Source: Rhizomicrobium electricum (GTDB lineage: Bacteria; Pseudomonadota; Alphaproteobacteria; Micropepsales; Micropepsaceae). Taken from it: 64,000 nucleotides of DNA. The stretch covers positions 186,001 through 250,000 of the forward strand of contig NZ_JAASQS010000009.1 in assembly GCF_011762045.1 (NCBI RefSeq), read 5' to 3'. Within the stretch, counting starts at the first letter, position 1; every line of letters starts with the position of its first letter. The notes under the pieces were generated by a model. It did not search any database, was not told the origin of the DNA, and was given only the letters and a program-made list of their open reading frames with translations. A program made the position numbers and the translations under genes. Below are positions 52,299 to 61,282 of this stretch, piece by piece.

Positions 52299-53699
52299 TC
52301 AGTACCGTGCATTTCCCGGCGTGCGCGGGAACGGGATGGCGTCGCGGACGTTTGAGAGGCCGGTCGCGTAGATCAGGGTGCGTTCGAAGCCGAGGCCGAA
52401 GCCGGCGTGCGGCACCGTCCCGTAGCGGCGCAGATCGCGATACCAGTCGTACGAGTCCTTGTTCATGCCGGTCTCTTCGATGCGGACGTCGAGCACGTCG
52501 AGACGCTCTTCGCGCTGACTGCCGCCGATGATTTCGCCGATGCCGGGCGCCAGCACGTCCATCGCCGCCACGGTCTTTCCGTCGTCGTTGACGCGCATGT
52601 AGAAGGCTTTGATCGCCTTCGGGTAGTTCATCAGGATCACCGGCTTGCCGACGTGCTTCTCGGTCAGATAGCGCTCGTGCTCCGACTGCAGGTCGGTGCC
52701 CCAGCTCACCGGGTATTCGAACTTGGCGCCCGACTTGCCGAGGATGTCGACCGCCTCGGTGTAGTCCATGCGGACGAATTCGGAATTGACGATACCTTCG
52801 AGCTTCTTGACGAGGCCCTTCTCCACCCGCATGTCGAAGAATTCGAGATCGTCGGCGCGCTCGTCGAGCAGCGTCTTGAAGACGTGCTTGAGCAGCGCTT
52901 CGGCCAGTTCGGAATCCGTCTGCAGATTGGCGAAGGCGATTTCCGGCTCGACCATCCAGAACTCGGCGAGATGGCGCGAGGTGTTGGAATTCTCGGCGCG
53001 GAACGTCGGTCCGAAAGTGTAGACCTTCGACAACGCCATGCAGTAGGTCTCGACGTTGAGCTGGCCCGACACGGTCAGGAACGCTTCCTTGCCGAAGAAG
53101 TCCTTCGAGAAGTCGATCTTGCCTTCATCCGTACGCGGCAGATTGGCGAGGTCGAGGGTCGAGACGCGGAACATCTCGCCGGCGCCTTCGCAGTCCGACG
53201 CGGTGATGATCGGGGTGTTGACCCAGACGAAGCCTTCCTTGTTGAAGAAGCCGTGGATGGCCTGCGCCAGGGTGTGACGGACGCGGGCCGACGCGCCGAT
53301 GATGTTGGTGCGCGGACGCAGATGGGCGACCTCGCGCAGATATTCGACGGTGTGCGGCTTGGGCTGGATCGGATAATGGTCCGGATCTTCCACCCAGCCG
53401 ACCACCGTCACGCTTTCGGCCTGCATCTCGAACGGCTGGCCCTTGGCCGGCGACGGCACGATCTTGCCCGACGCTTCCACCGCGCAACCGGCGGTGAGTT
53501 TCAACACCTCGTCGGCGTAGTTTGCCAGCGTGTTGGGAACAACGACCTGCACCGGATGGAATGAGGACCCATCGGAAACCTGCAGGAAGGAAATGCCCGC
53601 CTTTGAATCGCGCCGCGTACGAACCCATCCCTTGACGGTAACGGTTTCGTCCTGCGGCGCCTGACCCTTCAGAATCGCGCGACCGGAATACGTGCTCAT
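52299..53699 (-). CDS. asnS: Asparaginyl-tRNA synthetase
   Basis: A 466-residue class IIb aminoacyl-tRNA synthetase. The N-terminal OB-fold anticodon-binding domain covers about residues 10-110 ([20 protein letters not shown]). Motif 2 is [20 protein letters not shown], and motif 3 is [15 protein letters not shown] near the C-terminus. It charges tRNA-Asn directly. Residues around the active site fit Asn rather than Asp specificity, and its length matches AsnS. Confidence 0.97.
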   Translation of the reverse strand: MSTYSGRAILKGQAPQDETVTVKGWVRTRRDSKAGISFLQVSDGSSFHPVQVVVPNTLANYADEVLKLTAGCAVEASGKIVPSPAKGQPFEMQAESVTVVGWVEDPDHYPIQPKPHTVEYLREVAHLRPRTNIIGASARVRHTLAQAIHGFFNKEGFVWVNTPIITASDCEGAGEMFRVSTLDLANLPRTDEGKIDFSKDFFGKEAFLTVSGQLNVETYCMALSKVYTFGPTFRAENSNTSRHLAEFWMVEPEIAFANLQTDSELAEALLKHVFKTLLDERADDLEFFDMRVEKGLVKKLEGIVNSEFVRMDYTEAVDILGKSGAKFEYPVSWGTDLQSEHERYLTEKHVGKPVILMNYPKAIKAFYMRVNDDGKTVAAMDVLAPGIGEIIGGSQREERLDVLDVRIEETGMNKDSYDWYRDLRRYGTVPHAGFGLGFERTLIYATGLSNVRDAIPFPRTPGNARY

Positions 53700-53941
53700 T
53701 ATGATGCCCAGCTAAATCGACCGGCGGATTTACAGACGGGAGCGCGATTTTGTCCAGCGATTCTCCGGCGGGGCTGCCCTGTTCGCGACGCGCATTCAAG
53801 CCATTTCGTCGCACAGGCACTGTGCATATTTTCAGATGCCGTGAAAATTCTGTGACCGCTTAAGTTGCTTCGCGACAATGCAACAAGCATTCGCCACATT
53901 CCCGCCCGCAGCCGGATCACATTGCAAAAGAGGAAGAGGGA

Positions 53942-55504
53942 ATGGCGGTCACTCCGACCATAAACGACGAAGTTGCGTTCATCTCCAGCGTCGCCAGCGA
54001 CGGCACGCTCGCCAAAAAGAGCTTCTACGGCTGGAACCTAAACACACCGGCAACCTACTCAAGCGTTTGGACCACGGCCCGCAAATGGGGCGGCACGTCG
54101 GCAGGCAGTTCCGGCGGAACGATCGCCTACTATTTCGATCCCGCGTCGCTCTGGAGCGCCACGGAGCAGAAATGGTTCGCCGCGGGCCTCGCATTATGGT
54201 CGGCGGTGGCCAACATCAAATTCGTACAGACCACCAACGCATCGCAAGCCAAGATCAGCTTCCGCCGCAGCAACGACGGCGGGTCCTACGCGTATTCGCT
54301 CTACACGCCCGCACTCAACGCCTGCACGACGGGCGGCAAAGTGCTCGGCACGATCTATCGCGGCGCCGTCAGCATCGACACGACCGGCACGTCCTTCGGC
54401 CCGATCACCGGGTTCGCCAGTCAGGGCGGCTTCACCATCGAAAACCTGCTGCACGAGGAAGGTCACGTGCTTGGTCTTGGCCATGCCGGTCCGTATGACG
54501 GCTCCGTCAACACCATGACCCAGCAATACAGCGCCTACGACACCAAGCTGTACTCGGTGATGTCGTACATCGATCCCAACACGACGTCGCAATACTCCTC
54601 GCAAGCGCCGGTCAGTGGCGTGAATTGGGGCGGACACCAGCCGACGACCTGGATGCCGCTCGACATCCTGGCCATTCAGCGGCTTTACGGCGTCGCCACC
54701 ACCACGCCGCTCGACGGCGGCGAAGTGTTCGGGTTTCATACCAATATCACCGGCGCGCTGAAGCCCTTTTTCGATTTCACGCAGAACACCAAGCCGGTCG
54801 TCACGCTGTGGGACAAAGGGACCAACAACACGCTCGATCTCTCCGGTTTCACGGGCACCGCATCGGTGAACCTCAATCCCGGCACCTATTCGAGCGCGGC
54901 CGGCCTGACGAAGAACATCGCCATCGCCTACGATACCAAGATCAACAAGCTGGTCTGCACAACGGGCGGCACATCGGTCACCTGCAACAACTACGGCGAC
55001 ACCGTGATCGGCGGCGCGGGCTCCGACACGATCCGCGGCGGCACCGGTAACGATCACCTGAGCGGCGGCGGCGGCAATGACACGTTTTATGTCTCAACCG
55101 GCAGCGATGCGCTCGACGGCGGAGCCGGGACCGATACGCTGATTGTGTCCGGCAACGCCGCGGATTACAAACTCACGAAGACCGGCAGCGGCGCTGCAAC
55201 GCTCACCGGCAGCGGGATCTCCGATACGCTGTCGTCGATCGAGGTCGTAAAATTCGCGGATAAGTCGTTGTCGCTGACGAGCACGCTCTCCTCAGCCAGT
55301 ACCATCGATGATACCTCCTCCACACAAATCGGATGGGATCCTGCGAGCCTACTCGCCACACAACCTTCGCCAGTATCTTCGTCCAAATACGCGCTGAACG
55401 ATCCTCTGGCCCTTCCCGCATCGACGCCGCTGGCCAATGCAAGCCCGCTTCTGCGTCCGGGACTGATCGAATCTCCCCGCATGTGGCACGCAGCAACGGG
55501 ATGA
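53942..55504 (+). CDS. M10-family (serralysin-like) zinc metalloprotease with RTX repeats
   Basis: A 520-residue secreted protease. The metzincin motif HEEGHVLGLGH (His171, Glu172, His175, His181) and the Met-turn SVMSY (Met207) are intact. RTX calcium-binding nonapeptides follow at about residues 358-410 (GGAGSDTIRGGTGNDHLSGG). There is no N-terminal signal peptide, as expected for type I secretion by a C-terminal signal, but no ABC/HlyD/TolC genes are nearby. A Ser/Ala-rich tail of about 85 residues follows the repeats. Ribosome site AGAGGGA precedes the ATG. Confidence 0.9.
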   Translation: MAVTPTINDEVAFISSVASDGTLAKKSFYGWNLNTPATYSSVWTTARKWGGTSAGSSGGTIAYYFDPASLWSATEQKWFAAGLALWSAVANIKFVQTTNASQAKISFRRSNDGGSYAYSLYTPALNACTTGGKVLGTIYRGAVSIDTTGTSFGPITGFASQGGFTIENLLHEEGHVLGLGHAGPYDGSVNTMTQQYSAYDTKLYSVMSYIDPNTTSQYSSQAPVSGVNWGGHQPTTWMPLDILAIQRLYGVATTTPLDGGEVFGFHTNITGALKPFFDFTQNTKPVVTLWDKGTNNTLDLSGFTGTASVNLNPGTYSSAAGLTKNIAIAYDTKINKLVCTTGGTSVTCNNYGDTVIGGAGSDTIRGGTGNDHLSGGGGNDTFYVSTGSDALDGGAGTDTLIVSGNAADYKLTKTGSGAATLTGSGISDTLSSIEVVKFADKSLSLTSTLSSASTIDDTSSTQIGWDPASLLATQPSPVSSSKYALNDPLALPASTPLANASPLLRPGLIESPRMWHAATG

Positions 55505-55563
55505 GATTCCGGAACGGTTGGCCATCGAAGCTGTTTTCATGACGAACGACAGGAGGACGCACC

Positions 55564-55713
55564 ATGCCGAACCCCAATGCGCATGAGCAACCCGCCGAAG
55601 GCGGAGTCGAACAGGTCGAACGTGCCCTGCAAAAGCAGTCAGAACCGCCGCCGAAGCCGCGCAGCGAAACACCGAAATCCACACCGAAAGATAGCAAAAA
55701 GGATCACAAATAA
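55564..55713 (+). CDS. 49-residue Pro/Lys-rich small protein
   Basis: A short frame from ATG at 55564 to TAA at 55711-55713. AGGAGG (55551-55556) lies 7 nt upstream and a strong terminator follows 15 nt downstream, so this is very likely a real gene. It is hydrophilic and probably disordered (MPNPNAHEQPAEGGVEQVER at the start, KSTPKDSKKDHK at the end). No family is recognised. It follows the protease by 59 bp and may be co-transcribed with it. Confidence 0.7.
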   Translation: MPNPNAHEQPAEGGVEQVERALQKQSEPPPKPRSETPKSTPKDSKKDHK

Positions 55714-55728
55714 TCCGATCCAGCGAGA

Positions 55729-55758
55729 AAATCCGCCGCCGCTGCGCGGCGGATTTTT
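55729..55758 (+). terminator. Rho-independent terminator after 49-residue gene
   Basis: AAATCCGCCGC (55729-55739) pairs perfectly with GCGGCGGATTT (55746-55756) around 6 nt and ends in a T-run (55754-55758). Confidence 0.92.
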
Positions 55759-55969
55759 CTTGTAAATAGAGGACGTTATAACCGATCTTCCGGGAGATAT
55801 TTGACAGTTAACAAGTCGCAACTGCACAATTACTGAACGGCCTCGGCTGCTTGAACGCCCTGCCGAATTTCGCCCATTCGAGCGCTGCACCGGCCGTACG
55901 CATTGCCGACAGAATGAGTGTCTATCGGCCGCGTTGCGATCATCAGATTACAAAAAATATTGCGCCCTG

Positions 55970-56012
55970 CCGGTTCGTTATGTCGCGTTGTAAAGCAATG
56001 CGTACGAACCGG
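55970..56012. promoter_or_regulatory. Inverted repeat upstream of marR
   Basis: CCGGTTCGT (55970-55978) and ACGAACCGG (56004-56012) are perfect complements 25 bp apart. They could be paired operator half-sites for the MarR-type protein or an RNA hairpin in its leader. Confidence 0.4.
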
Positions 56013-56088
56013 ACGCCGTTGCCACCTTTCGGGGTGATCGAGTACGATTGCCTTAGCGATAAGTACCGCAGCAGGAATTTCCCAAAAA

Positions 56089-56580
56089 ATGCTTATGGAA
56101 CACTCCTCGACCCGGCGCGAGCGCAAGTCTGCGTCCGCCCCGACGAATGAAAAGCCCGCCCTCAAACACAACAAGCTCGATGACAACATCGGCTACCAGG
56201 TCCGTATGGCGTATGTCGCCATCCGCCGGCAGTTCGAAGCCGCCATGGAAAAGCTTGATCTCACGCAGAAGCAGACCAGCGTTCTGTGGCTGATCGAAGC
56301 CAACCCGGCGGTCTCCCAGATCGCGCTCGCCAACGAGCTCGGCATGGACCGCGCTTCCATGATGGCCATCGTCGACCGTCTTGAAGAGCGCGGACTGATC
56401 GTGCGCAAGCGGTCGGCCGAAGACGGCCGCCGCCAAGAGCTGTATGTGCTGGCCAAGGGCAAGAAGGTCCTGACGCAAGCCAAGGCCGCGATCCACGAAC
56501 ACGAAAAGTGGATCGGCCAGAAGTTCACGAAGGCCGAACTCGGCGCCTTCGTCGAAGGTCTGAAGCGCTTTACGCGCTGA
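56089..56580 (+). CDS. MarR-family transcriptional regulator
   Basis: A 163-residue winged-helix dimer-forming regulator. The DNA-recognition region is QIALANELGMDRASMMAIVD, with the wing GLIVRKRSAEDGRRQELYVL. Helices at both ends (NIGYQVRMAYVAIRRQFEAA, KAELGAFVEGLKRFTR) would form the dimer interface and ligand pocket. The first 30 residues are basic and disordered. ATGs at 56089 and 56095 are both possible, and the nearest ribosome-like AGGA is 12 nt from the first. The target may be itself or the divergent SDR region. Confidence 0.9.
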   Translation: MLMEHSSTRRERKSASAPTNEKPALKHNKLDDNIGYQVRMAYVAIRRQFEAAMEKLDLTQKQTSVLWLIEANPAVSQIALANELGMDRASMMAIVDRLEERGLIVRKRSAEDGRRQELYVLAKGKKVLTQAKAAIHEHEKWIGQKFTKAELGAFVEGLKRFTR

Positions 56581-56640
56581 TCTCCGGCTGACAGCGATGA
56601 CGTTCCAGAGCGAGGCGGTTCTCCGCCTCGCTTTTGGCTT

Positions 56641-57429
56641 TTACCCGCCTTCCCGGAAGCCGGGATACAGCAGCATGCCGCCATCGACGGCAACTGTCGT
56701 TCCGGTGACGTAGCCGGCGAGATCGCTTGCCAGGAACGCAATCACGCGACCGACATCCTTCGGCTCGCCGATACGGTCCATCGGGATTTTCCCGAGCAGA
56801 TCCGCCTTGCCTGCCGGATCCTTCCAGACATCGGCATTGATCGGCGTCTTGATCGCGCCCGGCGCGATCGCCACGACGCGCACGCCGTGCTCGGCAATCT
56901 CCTGGGCCAGCGTGCGGGTGAACATCGACAAGCCCGCCTTGGCCGCCGTGTAGGCCGAATACCCGGTCCACGGGATCGTCTCGTGCACGGAGGTGACGTT
57001 GACGATCACGCCGCGCTGCTGGGCGATCATCCGCTTCGCCGCCTCGCGGGCGCAGTTATAAGGGCCGATCAGATCGACCTCGATCACCCGCCGCCACGCT
57101 GCCGGATCGCTTTCGGCGCAGAGCTGGCGTTTGCCGTCGATGCCGGCATTGTTGACGAGGATGTCGATGCCGCCGAGTTCCTCGTCGACCGCCGCAAACG
57201 CGGCCGCGACCGACTCCGGGTCCGCCACATCTTCCAGATGAATGGGCACGACACGGCCTTCGGCGCCATGGAGTTCCGCCACCAGCGCCTCCGCCGGAGC
57301 CCGGTCGCCGCGCCAGCCGATGCCGACCCAGGCGCCGCACGCCGCCAGCGCCCGAGACGCGGCCGCACCCAAGCCGCCGTCGCCGCCCGTCACCAGGGCC
57401 CGCCGGCCGGAAAGATCGATCGTCAGCAT
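56641..57429 (-). CDS. Short-chain dehydrogenase/reductase
   Basis: A 262-residue classical SDR. The cofactor motif is ALVTGGDGGLGAAASRALAA. NNAGIDGKRQ holds the structural Asn, and catalytic Ser, Tyr and Lys lie in NVTSVHETIPWTGYSAYTAAKAG. The C-terminal YVTGTTVAVDGGMLLYPGF is typical of glucose-1-dehydrogenase and 3-oxoacyl-ACP reductase-like members. The substrate is unknown. It converges with marR. Confidence 0.92.
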   Translation of the reverse strand: MLTIDLSGRRALVTGGDGGLGAAASRALAACGAWVGIGWRGDRAPAEALVAELHGAEGRVVPIHLEDVADPESVAAAFAAVDEELGGIDILVNNAGIDGKRQLCAESDPAAWRRVIEVDLIGPYNCAREAAKRMIAQQRGVIVNVTSVHETIPWTGYSAYTAAKAGLSMFTRTLAQEIAEHGVRVVAIAPGAIKTPINADVWKDPAGKADLLGKIPMDRIGEPKDVGRVIAFLASDLAGYVTGTTVAVDGGMLLYPGFREGG

Positions 57430-57664
57430 GGAATGGCAACTCGCGGAGCGCGGGGCCGGTTCCCAGCGACGTTCCGGTCCGACAGGGTTCGTACGGACCG
57501 GCCGCTTTGTATGCCCTCATTACCAATCGGTCCATGCACGACCGGGCCGCGACTGGCGACGGGCGGTTCCAACGGCAGGCCGCGCAACGGCGAGCGGCGC
57601 TGTTGCCGATCGTCAGAAGAACAAATTAAATCCACTCCGACCCCATTTGGCGGCGGAGCCCCCC

Positions 57665-58057
57665 ATGACCCCATCCGATCAGATCGATGCGCGCATCAAG
57701 GAACTCGGCGACTGGCGCGGCGAGATGCTGGCGCGGCTCAGGGCGATCGTGCATCGGGCCGATCCCGACGTGACCGAAACCTGGAAGTGGCGCGGCGTGC
57801 CGGTGTGGGAGCATGACGGCATCGTCTGCACCGGCGAGACCTACAAAGCGGTGGTCAAGATGACCTTCGCCAAAGGCGCGGCGCTGCCCGATCCGGCGCA
57901 CCTGTTCAATTCCAGCCTCGACGGCAATACCCGCCGCGCCATCGACTTCCGCGAAGGCGACAAGGTCGACGAAAAGGCGCTGATCGCGCTGATCCGGGCG
58001 GCGGTGAAAGCGAATGCCGAGACCGCCAAGAAGCGGTCGCGCGCAAAACCCGGCTGA
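57665..58057 (+). CDS. DUF1801 (YdhG-like) protein
   Basis: A 130-residue small soluble protein of the DUF1801 superfamily (IKELGDWRGEMLARLRAIVH, ETWKWRGVPVWEHDGIVCTG, YKAVVKMTFAKGAALPDP). The fold is known from structural genomics but the function is not. A GGAG about 8 nt before ATG 57665 decides the start. Confidence 0.85.
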   Translation: MTPSDQIDARIKELGDWRGEMLARLRAIVHRADPDVTETWKWRGVPVWEHDGIVCTGETYKAVVKMTFAKGAALPDPAHLFNSSLDGNTRRAIDFREGDKVDEKALIALIRAAVKANAETAKKRSRAKPG

Positions 58058-58395
58058 GGGCGGCCTGCACGCCAAGATTGTTATTGGTAACAAGGACCTG
58101 CGACATTTGTCTGATTTTATCAGAAAGTGACGCAACTTAGGGTGCGCAATGACCGGAATGGCCGCAACCATATCCAGAATTTATGCGCCAAAAGTCCGCA
58201 GATTCCCTTATTTTTAGCCTCGCCTTTTGGGGTTCCTCCCCTTTGGGCATGAACTCGGCGGCGCTCCGCAACGGGCGCCGCCAATTTTCATGCGGGCCGC
58301 GTCTGGCGAACCCATTCGTCACCCTGCGGACCACCTCGTCCCCTATCGTGCGTCGTCCAGTGCGCAGATCCGCGAGCGAGGAAAGAGCAGGCATC
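58058..58395. other. Intergenic region with small palindromes and a terminator-like hairpin
   Basis: TTGTTA-TTGG-TAACAA (58078-58093) and CTGAT-TTT-ATCAG (58111-58123) are short perfect dyads. A 22-codon frame starts at ATG 58148 after AGGG. A GC-rich hairpin GGCGGCGC/GCGCCGCC (58257-58282) followed by AATTTT comes next. Together they could mark a small transcript, but the evidence is thin. Confidence 0.35.
58257..58288 (+). terminator. Terminator-like hairpin
   Basis: GGCGGCGC (58257-58264) pairs with GCGCCGCC (58275-58282) around 10 nt, followed by AATTTT. It would end a short plus-strand transcript from the intergenic region. Confidence 0.5.
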
Positions 58396-58623
58396 CTATT
58401 TCTTTGCCTTCGCCAAGCCGTAGAAACCGGCCAGCAGGTAGGAGCCGCCGAAGAAGTAGAGGAAGAAATCCACGATCCCGGCGATCGCGCGCACCAGCGG
58501 GGCGAAGCCGGTGAAGAGGAAGATGTTCGCCAGCAGCAGCGCGACGCCGGCCGCGACCAGCCCCACGCCGAAGAGGATCGTGTTGCGGTAGACCCGGCGG
58601 CTGTAGGTTCGCATGGCGCGCAT
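58396..58623 (-). CDS. Small two-helix membrane protein
   Basis: A 75-residue protein with two hydrophobic helices (TILFGVGLVAAGVALLLANI and AIAGIVDFFLYFFGGSYLLA) between a basic N-terminus (MRAMRTYSRRVYRN) and a basic tail (LAKAKK). GAGGAG is 6 nt before the ATG at 58623. No known family is recognised. It is divergent from the S9 peptidase. Confidence 0.7.
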   Translation of the reverse strand: MRAMRTYSRRVYRNTILFGVGLVAAGVALLLANIFLFTGFAPLVRAIAGIVDFFLYFFGGSYLLAGFYGLAKAKK

Positions 58624-58721
58624 GTGTATCTCCTCGCGGGGCGTCACTTCGCGGTGAGGGCCCTCGCACAACCGATCCTGTGCCGCTAATGTCCGCGGCC
58701 GTCAACTTCCGAAGGTTTTCC

Positions 58722-60773
58722 ATGCACCGTAGCTGTCTCGCCGCCGTTGCCGCGGCCTTCCTGTCTGCGACCTCGCTGTCTCCCGCCCTCGCCGCCCCGT
58801 TCACCGCCAAACTGATGGCCACCCTCGACCGCATCGACGATCCGCGGGTGTCGCCGGACGGACGCTACGCCCTCTACGACCTCCGGACGGTCGACTATGC
58901 CGCGAACAAGGCGGCGCATTCGCTCTGGATCGTGGATCTCAAGACCCGCACTTCGCGGCGGCTGAAGGCGTCGGACGGCGGCGCTTCGAACGGGCGCTGG
59001 GCGCCGGACGGCTCGATCTATTTCATCTCCGGGCGCAGCGACGGCCGCGACCAGGTGTTCAAGACCGACGTCAAAGGCGAGACCGCAACCCAGGTCACCC
59101 ATGCCGACCTCGATGTCGGCGCGTTCAAGATTTCGCCCGACGGCAAGACGCTGGTGATCGCCCAAGCCGTTTTCCCCGAGTGCCCCGACATCGCCTGCAC
59201 GGTGGCGAAGAAGAAGGCCAAGGAAGAGGCCAAGACCACCGGCGTCGTCTACGACCGGCTGTTCGTGCGCCATTGGGACGAATGGACCGACGGCACCCGC
59301 AACCATCTCTATGCCCTCAAGCTGAACGCCTCCGGCGTGGCCGAGGGCGCTCCGGTGGCGCTGATGCCGGGCTTCGACGGCGATGCCCCGACCAAGCCGT
59401 TCGGCGGCGACGGCGATTTTTCGATTTCGCCCGACGGCAAGACGCTGGTGTTCTCGGCGCGCGTGGCGGGCAAGACCGAACCCTGGAGCACCAATTTCGA
59501 CCTCTTCGCGGTGCCGCTCGACGGCTCCAAGAAGCCCGAGAACCTGACCGAGGCCAATAAGGCCTGGGACGCCGCACCGGCCTTCTCGCCGGACGGCAAG
59601 TGGCTCGCCTACACCGCCATGAAGCGCCCCGGCTTCGAAGCCGACCGTTTCGGCGTCATGCTGCGCAATGTGGCGACCGGCGAGACCAAAGAAGTGGCGC
59701 CCGCCTGGGACCGCTCGGCCGACGCGCCGGTGTGGTCGCGCGACGGCAAGCGGCTGCTGACAGGCTCCGACGATCTCGGCCAGCACAAAGTGTTCGCGAT
59801 CGATCCGGCGAGCGGCAAAGTCACGGCGCTGACCGGCAGCGGCCATGTCGGCGCGTTCGATGTCGGACCCAACGGACTGGTGTATGCGCACGACACGATC
59901 GAAGGTCCGGCCCAGCTCTACGCGGCGCCGTACGGCGGTAAGGCGGTCAAACTTACCAATGTCAACAAAGACGCGCTGAAGGGCGTCGAGATGGGCAAGG
60001 CCGAGCAGTTCTCGTTCAAAGGCTGGAATGGCGAAACCGTATACGGATACGTGGTCAAGCCGGCGAACTTCGATCCGAGCAAGAAGTATCCGGTGGCGTT
60101 CCTGATCCACGGCGGGCCGCAAGGCTCGATGGCGAACGACTTCCATTACCGCTGGAATCCGCAAGTCTATGCCGGCGCGGGCTATGCCTCGGTGATGATC
60201 GACTTCCACGGATCAACGGGTTACGGCCAGAACTTCACAGATGCGATTAGCCGCCATTGGGGCGACCGCCCGCTCGAAGACCTGCAAAAGGGCTGGGCCG
60301 CCGCGCTCGGCAAATACAAGTTCCTCGACGGCGACAAGGCCTGCGCGCTGGGCGCCTCGTACGGCGGCTTCATGGTCAACTGGATCGCGGGTACCTGGAA
60401 CGCGCCGTTCAAGTGCTTTGTGAGCCACGACGGCGAAGTCGATACGCGCTCTATGGGATTCACCACCGAAGAACTCTGGTTCGACGAGTGGGAACGCGGC
60501 GGCACGGTCATCGACAAGCCGGAGAACTACGAGCAGTTCAATCCGTTCACCCACGTCAAAGACTGGTCGAAGCCGATGCTGATCGTCCACGGCGGACGCG
60601 ACTACCGCATCGACCAGACCCAAGGCATCGGCGCCTTCACCCTGCTCCAGCGCCGCAGCATCCCGTCGAAGTTCCTCTACTTCCCGGACGAGAACCACTG
60701 GGTGCTGAAGCCGCAAAACTCGGTCCAGTGGCACGACGAAGTGCTGGGCTGGCTGGGGACGTGGACGAAGTAG
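58722..60773 (+). CDS. S9 serine peptidase (DPP V/acyl-aminoacyl peptidase-like), exported
   Basis: A 683-residue peptidase. A signal peptide (MHRSCLAAVAAAFLSATSLS, cleavage near ALA) precedes a WD-like propeller with repeated SPDGK motifs and a C-terminal hydrolase domain. The catalytic triad is Ser546 (GASYGGF), Asp627 (HGGRDYRI) and His659 (DENHWV). It removes dipeptides or acylated residues from peptides in the periplasm. It ends with no gap before the convergent merR gene. Confidence 0.93.
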   Translation: MHRSCLAAVAAAFLSATSLSPALAAPFTAKLMATLDRIDDPRVSPDGRYALYDLRTVDYAANKAAHSLWIVDLKTRTSRRLKASDGGASNGRWAPDGSIYFISGRSDGRDQVFKTDVKGETATQVTHADLDVGAFKISPDGKTLVIAQAVFPECPDIACTVAKKKAKEEAKTTGVVYDRLFVRHWDEWTDGTRNHLYALKLNASGVAEGAPVALMPGFDGDAPTKPFGGDGDFSISPDGKTLVFSARVAGKTEPWSTNFDLFAVPLDGSKKPENLTEANKAWDAAPAFSPDGKWLAYTAMKRPGFEADRFGVMLRNVATGETKEVAPAWDRSADAPVWSRDGKRLLTGSDDLGQHKVFAIDPASGKVTALTGSGHVGAFDVGPNGLVYAHDTIEGPAQLYAAPYGGKAVKLTNVNKDALKGVEMGKAEQFSFKGWNGETVYGYVVKPANFDPSKKYPVAFLIHGGPQGSMANDFHYRWNPQVYAGAGYASVMIDFHGSTGYGQNFTDAISRHWGDRPLEDLQKGWAAALGKYKFLDGDKACALGASYGGFMVNWIAGTWNAPFKCFVSHDGEVDTRSMGFTTEELWFDEWERGGTVIDKPENYEQFNPFTHVKDWSKPMLIVHGGRDYRIDQTQGIGAFTLLQRRSIPSKFLYFPDENHWVLKPQNSVQWHDEVLGWLGTWTK

Positions 60774-61238
60774 TCAGTCCCTCACCGCGCCATGCTCGGT
60801 CGCGCAGCGGCCGTGGTCGGCGAGCGTATCCAGAATGCGGCAGTCGCCGACGCGACCGTGGCGACAGGCTTTGACCATGCGCGTGAGTTCGGTGCGCAAC
60901 AGCTCGAGCCGGGCGATGCGCTCCTCGACATCGGCGAGGTGCTGGCTAGCGAGCGCGTCGACGCGGGCGCAGGACTGCTCCGGCCGGTCGGACAGGGTCA
61001 ACAGCTCGCGGATGGCATCGACCTCGAAACCGAGATCGCGGGCGTGGCGGACGAAGATCAGGCGGCGGCGGTGCGCCTCGCCATAGACCCGGCGGCCGGC
61101 CGCGGTGCGCGCGGGCTCGGGCATCAGGCCGATGCTCTCGTAAAAGCGGATGGTGGTGATCTTGACGCCGGTGGCGCGGGCCAGATCGCCGATGGCGAGG
61201 TCCTTGGCGGGTTTTGCGGGGCTGGATTTTGTCGGCAT
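60774..61238 (-). CDS. MerR-family metal-responsive regulator
   Basis: A 154-residue MerR-type regulator. The winged HTH is IGDLARATGVKITTIRFYES, then RRVYGEAHRRRLIFVRHARD, followed by the long dimerisation helix. Cys residues in QSCARV, KACRHG, GDCRIL and GRCATEH are placed as in the metal-binding loop of CadR/PbrR/ZntR-like sensors. It is divergent from a CDF metal transporter, and a perfect 19-bp dyad lies between them. Zn(II), Cd(II), Pb(II) or Co(II) sensing is likely; the metal is not settled. Confidence 0.9.
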   Translation of the reverse strand: MPTKSSPAKPAKDLAIGDLARATGVKITTIRFYESIGLMPEPARTAAGRRVYGEAHRRRLIFVRHARDLGFEVDAIRELLTLSDRPEQSCARVDALASQHLADVEERIARLELLRTELTRMVKACRHGRVGDCRILDTLADHGRCATEHGAVRD

Positions 61239-61249
61239 AAGGGGCTTGC

Positions 61250-61268
61250 TCCTACAGTGACTGTAGGA
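61250..61268. promoter_or_regulatory. MerR-type operator
   Basis: TCCTACAG (61250-61257) and CTGTAGGA (61261-61268) form a perfect 8+8 dyad with a TGA centre. It lies between merR and the CDF gene. The spacing suits a MerR promoter whose -35 is near 61246 (TTGCTC) and whose -10 lies just after the dyad. Confidence 0.75.
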
Positions 61269-61282
61269 TGCATACGGCTCCC

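Larger units (their letters stand above)
55714..56088. other. Intergenic region upstream of marR
   Basis: It holds the terminator above and, further on, a long A/T-richer stretch with no gene I can support. An inverted repeat at 55970-56012 lies 76 bp before the MarR start and is listed separately. Confidence 0.5.
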
